Source: Pleurocapsales cyanobacterium LEGE 06147 | GTDB lineage: Bacteria > Cyanobacteriota > Cyanobacteriia > Cyanobacteriales > Xenococcaceae | Assembly (NCBI GenBank): GCA_015207585.1 | Contig: JADEWQ010000013.1 | Location: 1-64,000 of the forward strand | DNA: 64,000 nucleotides | Reading direction: 5' to 3' | Part shown: one piece after another, positions 27,632 through 36,204 of the stretch | Numbering within the stretch: position 1 is the first letter of the stretch | How the letters are laid out: each line of letters begins with the position of its first letter | Made by a program: the position numbers and the translations under genes | The notes under the pieces: model-generated | Seen by the model: the letters and a program-made list of their open reading frames with translations, nothing else | Databases searched by the model: none | Told to the model about the DNA's origin: nothing

Positions 27632-29734
27632 GTGAAAAAGATTCTGTTTATCGAACTATTAGGAGGAATTGGAGATCTCTTAATCGCGCTACCGGCGATT
27701 AAAGCATTAGCACTGTCATATCCTCATTCTCGCATAACAGTACTTACCTTTCCTCCTGGCGGCGAACTGCTACAAAATGACTCTCTAATTCATCAAGTAA
27801 CTTATGCTCGACGAGGAAAAACCCGTCAATCCATCGAAGAAATTCTCGCCCAACGGGATTTTGACCTCATCATTTCCGATACTAATTATGACGGGATTGA
27901 CGAACTCATTCTTAACAGTAATGCCAAATGCACAGTAACAAATTTGTGGCGCAATCCTCCCGAAGAGCGATTAGTGAGCGATCGCTTTCTCCAAATTCTT
28001 CTAGAAGAAGGGTTAATCGCTCCAAATGCTATTTCCAAAGGCGAACCGATCGTGCACCTACTAGAAGCCGAAAAAGCTCAGGCTCAGCAGTTATTTGAAG
28101 CCGCATACCGTCCCCTTGTCTTCCTCATTCCCGATTCGGCAATGCCGATTAAACGCTGGTCGAAGGAGAACTTTGTTACAGTCGGGAAAGCCCTACAGCA
28201 GCAATACAACGCTACTATTGTCGTTCCCGTCGGTGACGATGAAGATTTTGCTCGACAGATGGCGCAAGCAATTGGTGGGGCAGCAAGGCTCTGGCGGCGG
28301 GGAACGCTACGGGAACTTGCCGCAGGGCTAGCCCATGCTGACTTAGCGATCGCAGTAGATACCGGTCCTGCTCGGATTGCAGCAGCCCTCAACGTTCCGA
28401 CGATTACCTTATTTGGTCCTTCTTGGCACGGACGATACGGACAAAGCGCCCCGAATATCAACTTACAAGGTTATCCCGATTGCCTTGAACGAGTTATTAG
28501 CAACTTCACCGAACAACGCTGCTGGTATAGCGGTGTTTGTCCTTTTAATTGGAATTCTTGCACGGAGGGAATTTCTGCCGAGCAAGTTTTAGAAGCAGCG
28601 GCCTTATCTCTCTGCCAAGAAGAAAATAATGGGTTGAGACAGACGTGGGGAATAAAAGACTCGCCGCATCTAATTTTAGGAGAGAAAGCAAATGAATGGC
28701 AAAATGCCCGTAATATCCTGGTTATACGCCTAGATAACATTGGCGATGTCATCATGACCAGTCCTGCCCTCCGTGCGATCAAAGAAAACTTCCCCGAAAC
28801 CAAATTAACCCTAATGGCAAGTCCGGCGGGAGCGCTAACAAAACCCCTACTTCCTTGGGTAGATGAAGTATTACCCTGGCGAGTTCTCTGGCAAGATTTG
28901 GGACGGTTAGACTTCGATCCGGCAAGAGAGTGGGAATTAATTGAAACGTTGAACCAGCGCCAGTTCGACGCAGCGATTATTTTGACCAGTTTTAGCCAAA
29001 GTCCTCATCCGGCTGCTTTGGCGTGCTATTTAGCTGGAATTCCTCTACGCTTGGGCGAGTCGAAAGAGTCAGGATTCGGTATTTTAACTCATCCCATTGA
29101 CCCTGCACCTGATGAAATGCATCAAGTCGATCGCAATTTACGATTAATCGAAGCAGTAGGGTTTAGAGTCCGCGATCGCCGTCTTTGTTTACAAATTCCC
29201 AATTCAACATTAATCCAAAATCCCTACATTTTGCTCAATCCCTGGACGACTTGCCAGTCTCGCAACTACGACGATCGCCGCTTTGCGATCGCAGCCCGTC
29301 AACTCTCTCAAATGACAGGGCTACCCGTTGCAGTCACGGGAACTAATAAAGATCGCGATCGCGCCAGTCCCCTGCTCGATATTTTAGGCGAATGCGCGAT
29401 CGATCTCATCGGTGCAACCAGTCTCGCCCAATTTGCCGCCCTAATTGCCAATGCCCAACTTGTCCTAACCAACAACACTTCAACCATTCACATTGCTGAC
29501 ACAACCAATACCCCTAGTATCATTCTCTTCGCTGGCACTGAACTCGAATGTCAATGGCGACCTCGCTACGCCCCCGTTAAACTCCTTCGCCGTCCTACTG
29601 TCTGTAGCCCTTGCTACGCCTTCACCTGTCCCTATGAATTGGAGTGCTTGGATATTCCTTTTGAAGAAGTTGTCGCTGCTGGATTAGAACTTATTAAGGC
29701 AAAAGGCAGATGGCAGAGGGATGAAAACCAATGA
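27632..29734 (+). CDS. Double GT9 protein: two heptosyltransferase-like modules in one chain
   Basis: A 700-residue protein with two complete family 9 units. Module 1 (about 1-340): IELLGGIGDLLIALPAIKAL, VFLIPDSAMPIKRWSKENFV, IAVDTGPARIAAALNVPTIT. Module 2 (about 360-695): ILVIRLDNIGDVIMTSPALR, ILLNPWTTCQSRNYDDRRFA, LVLTNNTSTIHIADTTNTPS, then CSPCYAFTCPYELEC. The two differ enough to suggest fusion of two genes rather than recent duplication, and could add two successive sugars. The start is GTG 27632. Its stop (29732-29734) lies in a heptad repeat. Confidence 0.88.
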   Translation: MKKILFIELLGGIGDLLIALPAIKALALSYPHSRITVLTFPPGGELLQNDSLIHQVTYARRGKTRQSIEEILAQRDFDLIISDTNYDGIDELILNSNAKCTVTNLWRNPPEERLVSDRFLQILLEEGLIAPNAISKGEPIVHLLEAEKAQAQQLFEAAYRPLVFLIPDSAMPIKRWSKENFVTVGKALQQQYNATIVVPVGDDEDFARQMAQAIGGAARLWRRGTLRELAAGLAHADLAIAVDTGPARIAAALNVPTITLFGPSWHGRYGQSAPNINLQGYPDCLERVISNFTEQRCWYSGVCPFNWNSCTEGISAEQVLEAAALSLCQEENNGLRQTWGIKDSPHLILGEKANEWQNARNILVIRLDNIGDVIMTSPALRAIKENFPETKLTLMASPAGALTKPLLPWVDEVLPWRVLWQDLGRLDFDPAREWELIETLNQRQFDAAIILTSFSQSPHPAALACYLAGIPLRLGESKESGFGILTHPIDPAPDEMHQVDRNLRLIEAVGFRVRDRRLCLQIPNSTLIQNPYILLNPWTTCQSRNYDDRRFAIAARQLSQMTGLPVAVTGTNKDRDRASPLLDILGECAIDLIGATSLAQFAALIANAQLVLTNNTSTIHIADTTNTPSIILFAGTELECQWRPRYAPVKLLRRPTVCSPCYAFTCPYELECLDIPFEEVVAAGLELIKAKGRWQRDENQ

Positions 29735-29760
29735 CTAATAACTAACTAATGACTAAAACC
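29727..29760. repeat. Heptad repeat tract spanning a stop/start junction
   Basis: AACCAATGACTAATAACTAA followed by CTAATGACTAAAACC holds the TGA of the double GT9 gene and the ATG (29749) of the next gene. The start context ACTAATGACTAAA is the same as at 20503. Confidence 0.7.
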
Positions 29761-30990
29761 ATCACCATCATTGCTGGTAACTATCAACCCGATCGCTGTG
29801 GCGTTGCCCACTATACTGCTTATTTGAGAAAAGAACTGGCAAAATACGGGGTCAATTCTCTAGTTTTCACTACTCAGACTGCTGCAAAAGCTGCTAATGA
29901 AGCTAGCGTGCGGGGAGTTGTTAAAGACTGGGGACTGGCGCAATTACTTCCTTTAGTTCGTGCCGTAGTCTCTACACCTGCCGATCTTCTCCACATTCAA
30001 CATGCGGCGGGAACCTATCAATTTCAACGTCCTATTTTTCTCCTCCCACCCCTATTACGAGTATTTGGCTATCAAAAACTCATCGTCACTACCGTACACG
30101 AATATGGTTGGTGGGAGTGGAAACCAAAAGCAATTCCTCCCCAATTGCTAGAATGGCTGAAAACCTGGGGACAGAATCAGGGATGGTGGGATCGCGAAGA
30201 TGGTTTTTTGCTGACGGGAAGCGATGCCATTATCGCGACCAATGCCGATGCCCAAAGCGTTATTCTCAATCGCCTGCCGCATTATGCCGACCGTTTGCAC
30301 CGAATTGCGATCGCTCCCAATATTGAAGTAGCCCCCATCGATCGCCAACAAGCACGACAGCAACTTAGGCAGCAGTTTGGTTGGTTGCAGGATACGTTAG
30401 TTGTCGTCTTTTTTGGCTTTTTGCATCCCGTCAAAGGCATCGAATACCTGTTATCGGCATTTCAAAAAGTTGTTACCGAATGCCTTCAGGTACGGCTGTT
30501 ATTAGTCGGCGGTGTCGAAAGTTTGGCGTTGTCGGCAGAGGAAGCGAAACGATATTGGCATAAGTTGCAAGGACTGGTTGCAGAACTCAATATAACCGAA
30601 CAAGTCGCGATGACGGGTTATGTAGATGCCCAACAAGCTTCCCACTATTTATCTGGTGCCGATCTTGGCGTTTTACCGTTTAATCATGGTATAACCCTAA
30701 AAAGCGGTTCTTTACTTGCCTTATTCGCTCATGGATTGTCTGTTATTGCCACTCGTCGCACCCCTGCCGATCCAGATTTATTAGATGAAAATCTGCTCGA
30801 ACTCGTACCGACTCGCGACGCAAAAGCACTGACAGAGGCTTTACTAAAACTGATTCATAACAAGGAAAGACGCGATCGCCTGAGCGCATCTGGTCGCAAT
30901 TTTGTCAAGGACTTCACTTGGTCTTCTATCGGCAAAAAACATCTCGATATTTATCGACGAGGTTTTGTCGCAAAAAGTTCTGAAAAATAG
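29749..30990 (+). CDS. GT4-family glycosyltransferase
   Basis: A 413-residue GT-B enzyme ending the cluster. ITIIAGNYQPDRCGVAHYTA is an N-terminal loop of group 1 transferases; VVFFGFLHPVKGIEYLLSAF and SGADLGVLPFNHGITLKSGS, with LLALFAHGLSVIATR, form the donor site. The first Glu of the usual EX7E is replaced in this region (PFNHGITLKSGSL), as in some GT4 subgroups. Substrate unknown. It is in line with the preceding genes, 14 bases apart. Confidence 0.87.
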   Translation: MTKTITIIAGNYQPDRCGVAHYTAYLRKELAKYGVNSLVFTTQTAAKAANEASVRGVVKDWGLAQLLPLVRAVVSTPADLLHIQHAAGTYQFQRPIFLLPPLLRVFGYQKLIVTTVHEYGWWEWKPKAIPPQLLEWLKTWGQNQGWWDREDGFLLTGSDAIIATNADAQSVILNRLPHYADRLHRIAIAPNIEVAPIDRQQARQQLRQQFGWLQDTLVVVFFGFLHPVKGIEYLLSAFQKVVTECLQVRLLLVGGVESLALSAEEAKRYWHKLQGLVAELNITEQVAMTGYVDAQQASHYLSGADLGVLPFNHGITLKSGSLLALFAHGLSVIATRRTPADPDLLDENLLELVPTRDAKALTEALLKLIHNKERRDRLSASGRNFVKDFTWSSIGKKHLDIYRRGFVAKSSEK

Positions 30991-31118
30991 AGTAAATCTG
31001 CGAGCGTCTGATTTTTTGATTTTTTAGTTACAGAAGCAGTAGCTATTTTGCTCCAACAGTCGGACGAACGTTATCTTAATCTAATGGTTAACAAATATGA
31101 TTATTTGCGATCGCTATC

Positions 31119-31484
31119 ATGTGCATTGAGCTTAAAGAGGTAACTAAGAATAATTGGATTGACTGTATTCATCTATCTTTATACCCCGAACAAGAGAGCA
31201 ACCTGGCTTCAAACGTAGTATCGATTGCTGAATCTAAATTTGAACCACATTATCAATTAAGAGCCATTTATAAAAAAGAAAAAGTGATTGGATTTTTGGC
31301 TTTTTGTGTGGAAGACGATCCCCCAGAGCCAGAACTATATTGGCTCTTTAGGTTTATGCTCGACAAGGATTTTCAAGGCAAAGGCTATGGTACAAAAGCT
31401 TTAAATCTTGTCATTGACGAAATCATACAGTTAGGTGGGAAACGTATTTATACAAAATTAGTTCCCAAAACTACCGACAAATGA
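31119..31484 (+). pseudogene. GNAT N-acetyltransferase, C-terminally truncated
   Basis: A 121-residue frame with the N-terminal part of a spermidine-acetyltransferase-like GNAT protein (LKEVTKNNWIDCIHLSLYPE, ASNVVSIAESKFEPHYQLRA) and the acetyl-CoA loop DFQGKGYGTKALN (motif Q-G-x-G-Y/F-G). Relatives run to about 155 residues; here the strand and helix that complete the fold are missing and the last residues (PKTTDK) and TGA come from a heptad-repeat-like sequence. It may be inactive. Debris of another gene follows at once. Confidence 0.6.
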
Positions 31485-31493
31485 CCAATCAAC

Positions 31494-31933
31494 ATTAGTC
31501 GACGTAGAAGTTTTCAAGAAAGAAGATTATCACGTCCCCGAACAGTGGTATGACAATACAAGAGAACCGTTTTACCCTCAAACCTGTTACTCGGTTGGCG
31601 GCAATACCAAGATTGATAGTGACGTATTATTACAAATGCGGGAACGCGATTTTGAAACAGTCCAGTATCGAGATGGTATTTCTTCTATATCTAGATTACA
31701 CTTCCAATAACCTTGAAGCGCACGATCTGCCTGCTATATCGATGCAGGAGGGGTTAAAAGCAATAGATCGACCGTCTCGCGGGATTCATCCTTATGGTAG
31801 TGTGCCTATTCAAGTGGTAGCGCATCAATGCTGTACTTGTCGCTTTGGCAAAGATCCTAAATCTTCAGTGTTAGATCTCAACTGTCGCACTCACGATCTT
31901 GATAATAATTATAAGGTTTACGTACAAAACTAG
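31494..31933 (+). pseudogene. Remnant of a GMC-family oxidoreductase
   Basis: Frame 1 (31494 to about 31708) reads LVDVEVFKKEDYHVPEQWYD, EPFYPQTCYSVGGNTKIDSD, RERDFETVQYRDGIS, an N-terminal FAD-domain part of GMC oxidoreductases. A different frame then gives the C-terminus: QEGLKAIDRPSRGIHPYGSV, PIQVVAHQCCTCRFGKDPKS, SVLDLNCRTHDLDNNYKVYV, matching the GTCRMG...VVDPxCRVHxVxxLYV end of the family. The central 300 or more residues are deleted and both start and frame are lost. Confidence 0.75.
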
Positions 31934-32052
31934 GAATCGTTTAAATAATTAATATTCGCTCTCGTCGCGAGGAAGGAGCGAACATCTCTCATCACTCCTA
32001 GGTGAAAGTCTTCCTCCTCACGAGTCACGAGATAAAATTTAGTCACTGCTTA

Positions 32053-32682
32053 CTATTCCTCATTTCCCATTTGCCGAAAGTGAGGATCGTCAGTTTGACT
32101 CAATTCAACCCATCGTTGGTGAAAAAAGCGATCTACCTCATAGATAACTTCTGGTAAATCGGCAAACTCTTCTCCTTCTTTGCTAACCTGGTGATATTTG
32201 CGATTTAATCCATCGAGATCCCGACATCCAGACAACAATTCGAGAGAGTGTTGTTGCCATTGAAATCCTTCTTGTTGACGAGCTAATTGGAGTAGTAAAC
32301 GTGCCTGTCGTGTCTTAAATAAAGGCATTTTTTTCTTCCAAGCACGTTCTAATTTAGACAAACTCGCGGGAGGATAATACTTATCGTGGTATTTCATTTC
32401 GTAACGCAACATTGCTCCTAGCCGTTCAAACTGCACTACATCTTGGCAGTTTTTAATAACAGCCAAAGCATCTTCCAACCACAATGACAAACTACGATAG
32501 CTAACAAATCTACATCTTTGACCGACAATTTTTACCGAAATTTGTTTGAGCCAATAATCTATGCTTTCGATTAACTCTGGTCTAACCTGAATAATTGTCG
32601 CCACTTCCTGTTTAACTCGATCTGGTTGCCAACTAGAAGGGTCGATCGCTCCCCCTTCAATTAAACTTATCTCCTTAGGCAT
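32053..32682 (-). CDS. Hypothetical protein
   Basis: A 209-residue soluble protein, rich in Gln, Arg and aromatic residues, predicted mostly helical; no signal peptide or membrane segment. I recognise no domain. Distinctive stretches are LSLWLEDALAVIKNCQDVVQ and AMLRYEMKYHDKYYPPASLS. It is divergent from the methyltransferase gene at 32765, with an 80-base shared upstream region. Confidence 0.7.
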   Translation of the reverse strand: MPKEISLIEGGAIDPSSWQPDRVKQEVATIIQVRPELIESIDYWLKQISVKIVGQRCRFVSYRSLSLWLEDALAVIKNCQDVVQFERLGAMLRYEMKYHDKYYPPASLSKLERAWKKKMPLFKTRQARLLLQLARQQEGFQWQQHSLELLSGCRDLDGLNRKYHQVSKEGEEFADLPEVIYEVDRFFHQRWVELSQTDDPHFRQMGNEE

Positions 32683-32764
32683 TTTTCGATCATACCTCCT
32701 TGCTAATTTTAGGCTAAGGTTAAAAATTGAAAGATAACTAAAATATTCAGTTAAATTGGACGAT

Positions 32765-33640
32765 ATGGCAGTTCGTCAGAATACCCTCTGGGAAAAATTC
32801 TTTAAACCGGTTTTTCAATTGCTTGTAGATGAAAAACCTCTACGTCAGTTATATGAAAGTATTGATTGGCATAAAGAAAGCGATCGCTTTCGTTCCTCCG
32901 AACTAGTTTATCCCCACTACTATAGCTCGCAAAATTTTCATGGGATCGAAGGTGGTTATCTTAACCCTAGTGCACCGGTTAGTTACGATGCAGTTACTCA
33001 ATATGTTTTGCCACCCAATGAAACTTGGGTACGACAAGAATTAATTAATGCCATTAAGGGACAACCACGCACAATTCTCGATCTTGGTTGCGGTACTGGT
33101 TCGACTACTTTAATGTTAAAAAAAGCTTTTCCCGATGCAGAAGTAATTGGATTGGATCTTTCCCCTTACATGCTGGTAATGGCAGAATATAAAGCTAAAC
33201 AAGCAGGATTAGACATTCAATGGCTGCATGGAAAAGCAGAGGCTACTAGTTTTAAAGATGCTCGATTCGATTTAATTACCGCCTCCTTATTGTTTCACGA
33301 AACTCCTCCTTCTATTGCTCGAGCAATACTGCAAGAATGTTTTCGTCTTCTCGTACCGGGAGGACAAGTAGTCATCCTGGATGGTAATCAACAAACCCTG
33401 CGCCATACTCCCTGGCTGACGGATATATTTGAAGAACCCTATATCAAAGCTTATGCAACTAGTAGCGTCGATGCCTGGCTGGGTGCGGTCGGTTTTGAGT
33501 CCGTCTGTACCGAAACAGTTTGGTTAACTAATCAAGTCAGTTGGGGACTAAAACCCATACCCGTAGAAAAAGTTACTCCCCAATGGTCTGTAGAAGTGGA
33601 TAAACTAGATTCTCAGGAAATAGCTGCACCAGCCTTGTGA
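32765..33640 (+). CDS. Class I SAM-dependent methyltransferase
   Basis: A 291-residue methyltransferase of UbiE/COQ5 type. ILDLGCGTGSTTLMLKKAFP is the SAM loop, VIGLDLSPYMLVMAEYKAKQ motif post I, FDLITASLLFHETPP motif II and LLVPGGQVVILDGNQQTL motif III. Substrate unknown. ATG 32765 is preferred to a TTG at 32756. The stop TGA (33638-33640) coincides with the terminal TGACATCCTC of a TnpB-type element end, so the native C-terminus may have been trimmed by an insertion. Confidence 0.85.
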   Translation: MAVRQNTLWEKFFKPVFQLLVDEKPLRQLYESIDWHKESDRFRSSELVYPHYYSSQNFHGIEGGYLNPSAPVSYDAVTQYVLPPNETWVRQELINAIKGQPRTILDLGCGTGSTTLMLKKAFPDAEVIGLDLSPYMLVMAEYKAKQAGLDIQWLHGKAEATSFKDARFDLITASLLFHETPPSIARAILQECFRLLVPGGQVVILDGNQQTLRHTPWLTDIFEEPYIKAYATSSVDAWLGAVGFESVCTETVWLTNQVSWGLKPIPVEKVTPQWSVEVDKLDSQEIAAPAL

Positions 33641-33698
33641 CATCCTCTCTCGGTAAACTGAGGGCTTCCCTAACTCACGATAGGGCATTCCTGCTTCC
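33638..33698 (-). mobile_element. TnpB-type right end / omegaRNA-like sequence without a TnpB gene
   Basis: On the minus strand the sequence GGAAGCAGGAATGCCC, a hairpin TAGGG...CCCTA, a second hairpin CTCAGTTTACCGAGAG and the terminal GAGGATGTCA have the form of the right end downstream of cyanobacterial tnpB genes, where the omegaRNA is encoded. Upstream on that strand (to about 33960) no TnpB frame survives. The rest of 33699-34021 is non-coding. Recognition is from memory of such ends. Confidence 0.5.
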
Positions 33699-34021
33699 TT
33701 GGTCTTCCCTAGTAGTTGCTGGTACAAATGATTTTATGATCTCCCAACAGTGTTACCTTCGATACCTCCACAGGCAGTACCACTCAGAGTCCCTGAGCTA
33801 CACACGTATCGTCTTGTTTATTCGATTTTTGCTCGTATTTCCCTAGCTCTGGAGGTTCCGTCTTTGTGGACTACCTTTCACTCTCATCTAGGATGGGTGC
33901 CACCCAACTCTGGATCAATTCAGGCTCATGCCTTACGTCCAATACAATGATACAACACCAAAACCTTCGATATATGAAGATTATATGTCTAAACCGTAAA
34001 GTTCGATTCATGAGGGGCTGA

Positions 34022-34093
34022 GTGCGTTGTCGTACAGCGCACGGGGTTCTGCAGTGCGGCTTGGCGGTTCCCGCACCGCCCCGTCACCTTGAA
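34022..34093. repeat. Structured dispersed repeat, copy A
   Basis: Hairpin 1 is GTGCGTTGT (34022-34030) with ACAGCGCAC (34034-34042). It is followed by GGGGTTCT and a second hairpin GTGCGG...CCGCAC, then CGCCCCGTCACCTTGAA. Copy B is at 46857-46926. A third small hairpin (GTCCCTCCGAT/ATCGGGGGAC, about 34100-34121) follows. Confidence 0.65.
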
Positions 34094-34182
34094 TGCCCCG
34101 TCCCTCCGATAAATCGGGGGACTTCTCTCACAAAAAGTTAAACAGCGAGCAGCTATCAGTTATCGGTATTTACTTCTGACTA

Positions 34183-34884
34183 ATGATCTTAAAAGCAGTT
34201 TTATTGGATTTTAATGGAGTAATTATTAACGATGAGTCGATTCATCAAGAATTAATCGCTGAAATTATCATTAGTGAAAACTTACATCCAGACGAATCAG
34301 AATATCGGCAATTTTGTCTGGGTAGAAGCGATCGCGCTTGCCTGAGAGATATTCTCTCTCGTCGCGCTAGAGTTGTATCTGAGGAAGATCTTACTAGGTT
34401 AGTTAAGGCGAAAACCGAAGCTTATCAGCAAAAACTTGCCCAAATAGAAGTCTTACCTATTTATAACGGTGTCCCAGATTTTCTCACTCAACTGCAACAA
34501 AAACGGTTGTTAATTGGTTTAGTGACGGGTGCTTTGCGTTCCGAGGTAGAATTAGTTTTCCAGCGTGCAGACTTAACTCAATATTTTTCTGTCATCGTAA
34601 CTGGAGACGATGTCTCTCTAAGTAAGCCGGAACCTGACGGTTATTTATTAGCAGTAGAACGTTTGAATCAACAACATCTGGATTTACGATTGAAACCCTC
34701 AGAATGTCTGGCTATAGAAGATACTCCTGCCGGAATTAAGGCAGCCAAAAGAGCCGGAATGCAAGTAGTAGGCATAGCTCACACTTATCCCTTGCATATG
34801 CTCCAACGACAAGCTAATTGGATAGTTGATTATTTCTCGGAAATAGAATTAGACCGAGTCGAACAAGTCTTATCACAAACCTAA
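34183..34884 (+). CDS. HAD-superfamily hydrolase (beta-phosphoglucomutase-like)
   Basis: A 233-residue subfamily IA HAD protein. LLDFNGVIINDE has the motif I form D-x-N in place of the usual D-x-D, IGLVTGALRSEVELVFQRAD is motif II, DDVSLSKPEPDGYL motif III and CLAIEDTPAGIKAAKRAGMQ motif IV. Most pgmB-like phosphatases have FDxDG; the Asn at the second position is notable and may affect the acid/base step. A sugar-phosphate substrate is likely but unproven. It is monocistronic, 78 bases ahead of the tRNA. Confidence 0.85.
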   Translation: MILKAVLLDFNGVIINDESIHQELIAEIIISENLHPDESEYRQFCLGRSDRACLRDILSRRARVVSEEDLTRLVKAKTEAYQQKLAQIEVLPIYNGVPDFLTQLQQKRLLIGLVTGALRSEVELVFQRADLTQYFSVIVTGDDVSLSKPEPDGYLLAVERLNQQHLDLRLKPSECLAIEDTPAGIKAAKRAGMQVVGIAHTYPLHMLQRQANWIVDYFSEIELDRVEQVLSQT

Positions 34885-34962
34885 AATCAGTTACCTAGAC
34901 TTAACCTTTGCTAGTGCTAAAATACCAAAACGAGCAGTAATTTTACCGAGCGCCGATCTAAG

Positions 34963-35035
34963 GGGGAATTAGCTCAGTTGGTAGAGCGCTGCGATCGCAC
35001 CGCAGAGGTCAGGGGTTCGAATCCCCTATTCTCCA
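34963..35035 (+). tRNA. trnA: tRNA-Ala (anticodon CGC)
   Basis: 73 nucleotides fold as a full cloverleaf: acceptor GGGGAAT/ATTCTCC with the alanine identity pair G3-U70, D arm GCTC...GAGC, anticodon stem CTGCG/CGCAG with loop ATCGCAC (anticodon CGC, codon GCG), T arm AGGGG-TTCGAAT-CCCCT and discriminator A. CCA is not encoded. The anticodon arm contains a complete GCGATCGC octamer. Confidence 0.95.
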
Positions 35036-35097
35036 TGAAGGTTAATTCCTTTTCATAAAAAAATTTTTGTTCGCCAAGTTAACTAATTTGGCTTTTG

Positions 35098-35460
35098 CTA
35101 GAGTGGAACCAAACCCGTCTGACGGAGGATAAAAACAAGAATGGAGTTTATAATACTAAGAGCGATCGCTCCGAGAATAGCGCTCCAAATACCCCAGCGC
35201 AACCTAAATCCCTGAACGAGCCAGGCTGCTAGACCAAATACAATAATACTTCCAATCAGGGGGATTAATCCCAGGCTGATAATGGCACTCGTTGTTCTAA
35301 ACCAATTCGGAAACAAACCCCAAATACCATTAAAAGCACCAATAATTGCTCCGGCTATAAGAGCAACCACGGGATTATCAACATCAACACCTAAGGGAAG
35401 CCTTGAGATAATTAATAAACTTATAGCAATTACTACAACAGAAATGAGAAAGCCAGTCAT
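35098..35460 (-). CDS. Small membrane protein of the phage-holin-4 type family
   Basis: A 120-residue, very hydrophobic protein with four membrane helices (FLISVVVIAISLLIISRLPL; VVALIAGAIIGAFNGIWGLF; IISLGLIPLIGSIIVFGLAA; GIWSAILGAIALSIINSILV). Length, the GxxxGxxN-type second helix and the LPLIGSIIVFGLA-like third helix fit the mycobacterial/phage holin-like family PF04020, common in cyanobacteria with unknown role. It is not evidence of a prophage. Confidence 0.8.
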   Translation of the reverse strand: MTGFLISVVVIAISLLIISRLPLGVDVDNPVVALIAGAIIGAFNGIWGLFPNWFRTTSAIISLGLIPLIGSIIVFGLAAWLVQGFRLRWGIWSAILGAIALSIINSILVFILRQTGLVPL

Positions 35461-35751
35461 AGCTCCACCTCAAAACGAGAAATTGTCGACTACTCTCACT
35501 ACTCTTAATAGTGAGACGAACTTGATAGTAGAACTCAACACAAATCGTGTCATTATCTACTAATGAAACAAGGCAAATATACCCTGCTCTAACAAAGATT
35601 TCGTCTATTTTCAACAGCTTACAAGTATTAAAAATATAAGCTGAAAAAATAAATTTTTTTCTAATTATTGGTTTCTATTGGGAGAATATCGGAAAAGTTG
35701 AAATTTGTCTAGAGCAATCGCAATATAACTTTTCTGTTGGAAATTCGAAGC

Positions 35752-36027
35752 ATGACTCAAAATGAAAATAATCCACTCAATCCTTACATAGTCTGCCACC
35801 TGGAGGCAGATGAAAAACAGACTGACTCCCAAAATCGACCGTTTATTAAACTCGATCAGTTTCTCAAATGGCAGGGCATTGTACGGACTGGCGGTGAAGC
35901 CAAACTGCTGATTCAAGGAACTGAAGTTTCGGTTAATGGCACAATTGAAACTCGACGGGGACGTAAACTAGTGTCTGGCGATCGCGTTACCGTTACAGGC
36001 ACAACCTACGAAGTGCAATTGAGATAG
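35752..36027 (+). CDS. RNA-binding S4 domain protein
   Basis: A 91-residue protein with a single S4 domain in the C-terminal half: FIKLDQFLKWQGIVRTGGEA, KLLIQGTEVSVNGTIETRRG, RKLVSGDRVTV. It resembles YbcJ/YaaA-like small S4 proteins that bind structured RNA, probably ribosome-associated. ATG 35752 is used because residues upstream in the longer frame (from 35737) are not conserved-looking. Confidence 0.88.
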   Translation: MTQNENNPLNPYIVCHLEADEKQTDSQNRPFIKLDQFLKWQGIVRTGGEAKLLIQGTEVSVNGTIETRRGRKLVSGDRVTVTGTTYEVQLR

Positions 36028-36204
36028 ATTTTACAGCGAAAGTACGGTTTTCTACCTAATGATAGAAGCTAGACTGAAAATAAACTTGATATAAAATAAT
36101 AAGATAAAGGATAAATCGTTCATCTCTCTAGTAGAGAGACGGAAGTAGGGTTTTCCCGAAGGAACGCGCCTCATTCGATACCACACAGATAAGAAAGAGG
36201 CGAA

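Noticed and set aside
33637..33950. Two plus-strand ORFs after the methyltransferase
   Set aside because: They are antisense to the TnpB-type right-end sequence and do not look like proteins.
34022..34093. Group II intron domain V
   Set aside because: The first hairpin vaguely resembles domain V, but the catalytic AGC triad and bulge do not align, and there is no intron-encoded protein.
35098..35460. Prophage holin
   Set aside because: The family is named phage-holin-like but is widespread in bacterial chromosomes, and no phage genes are present.
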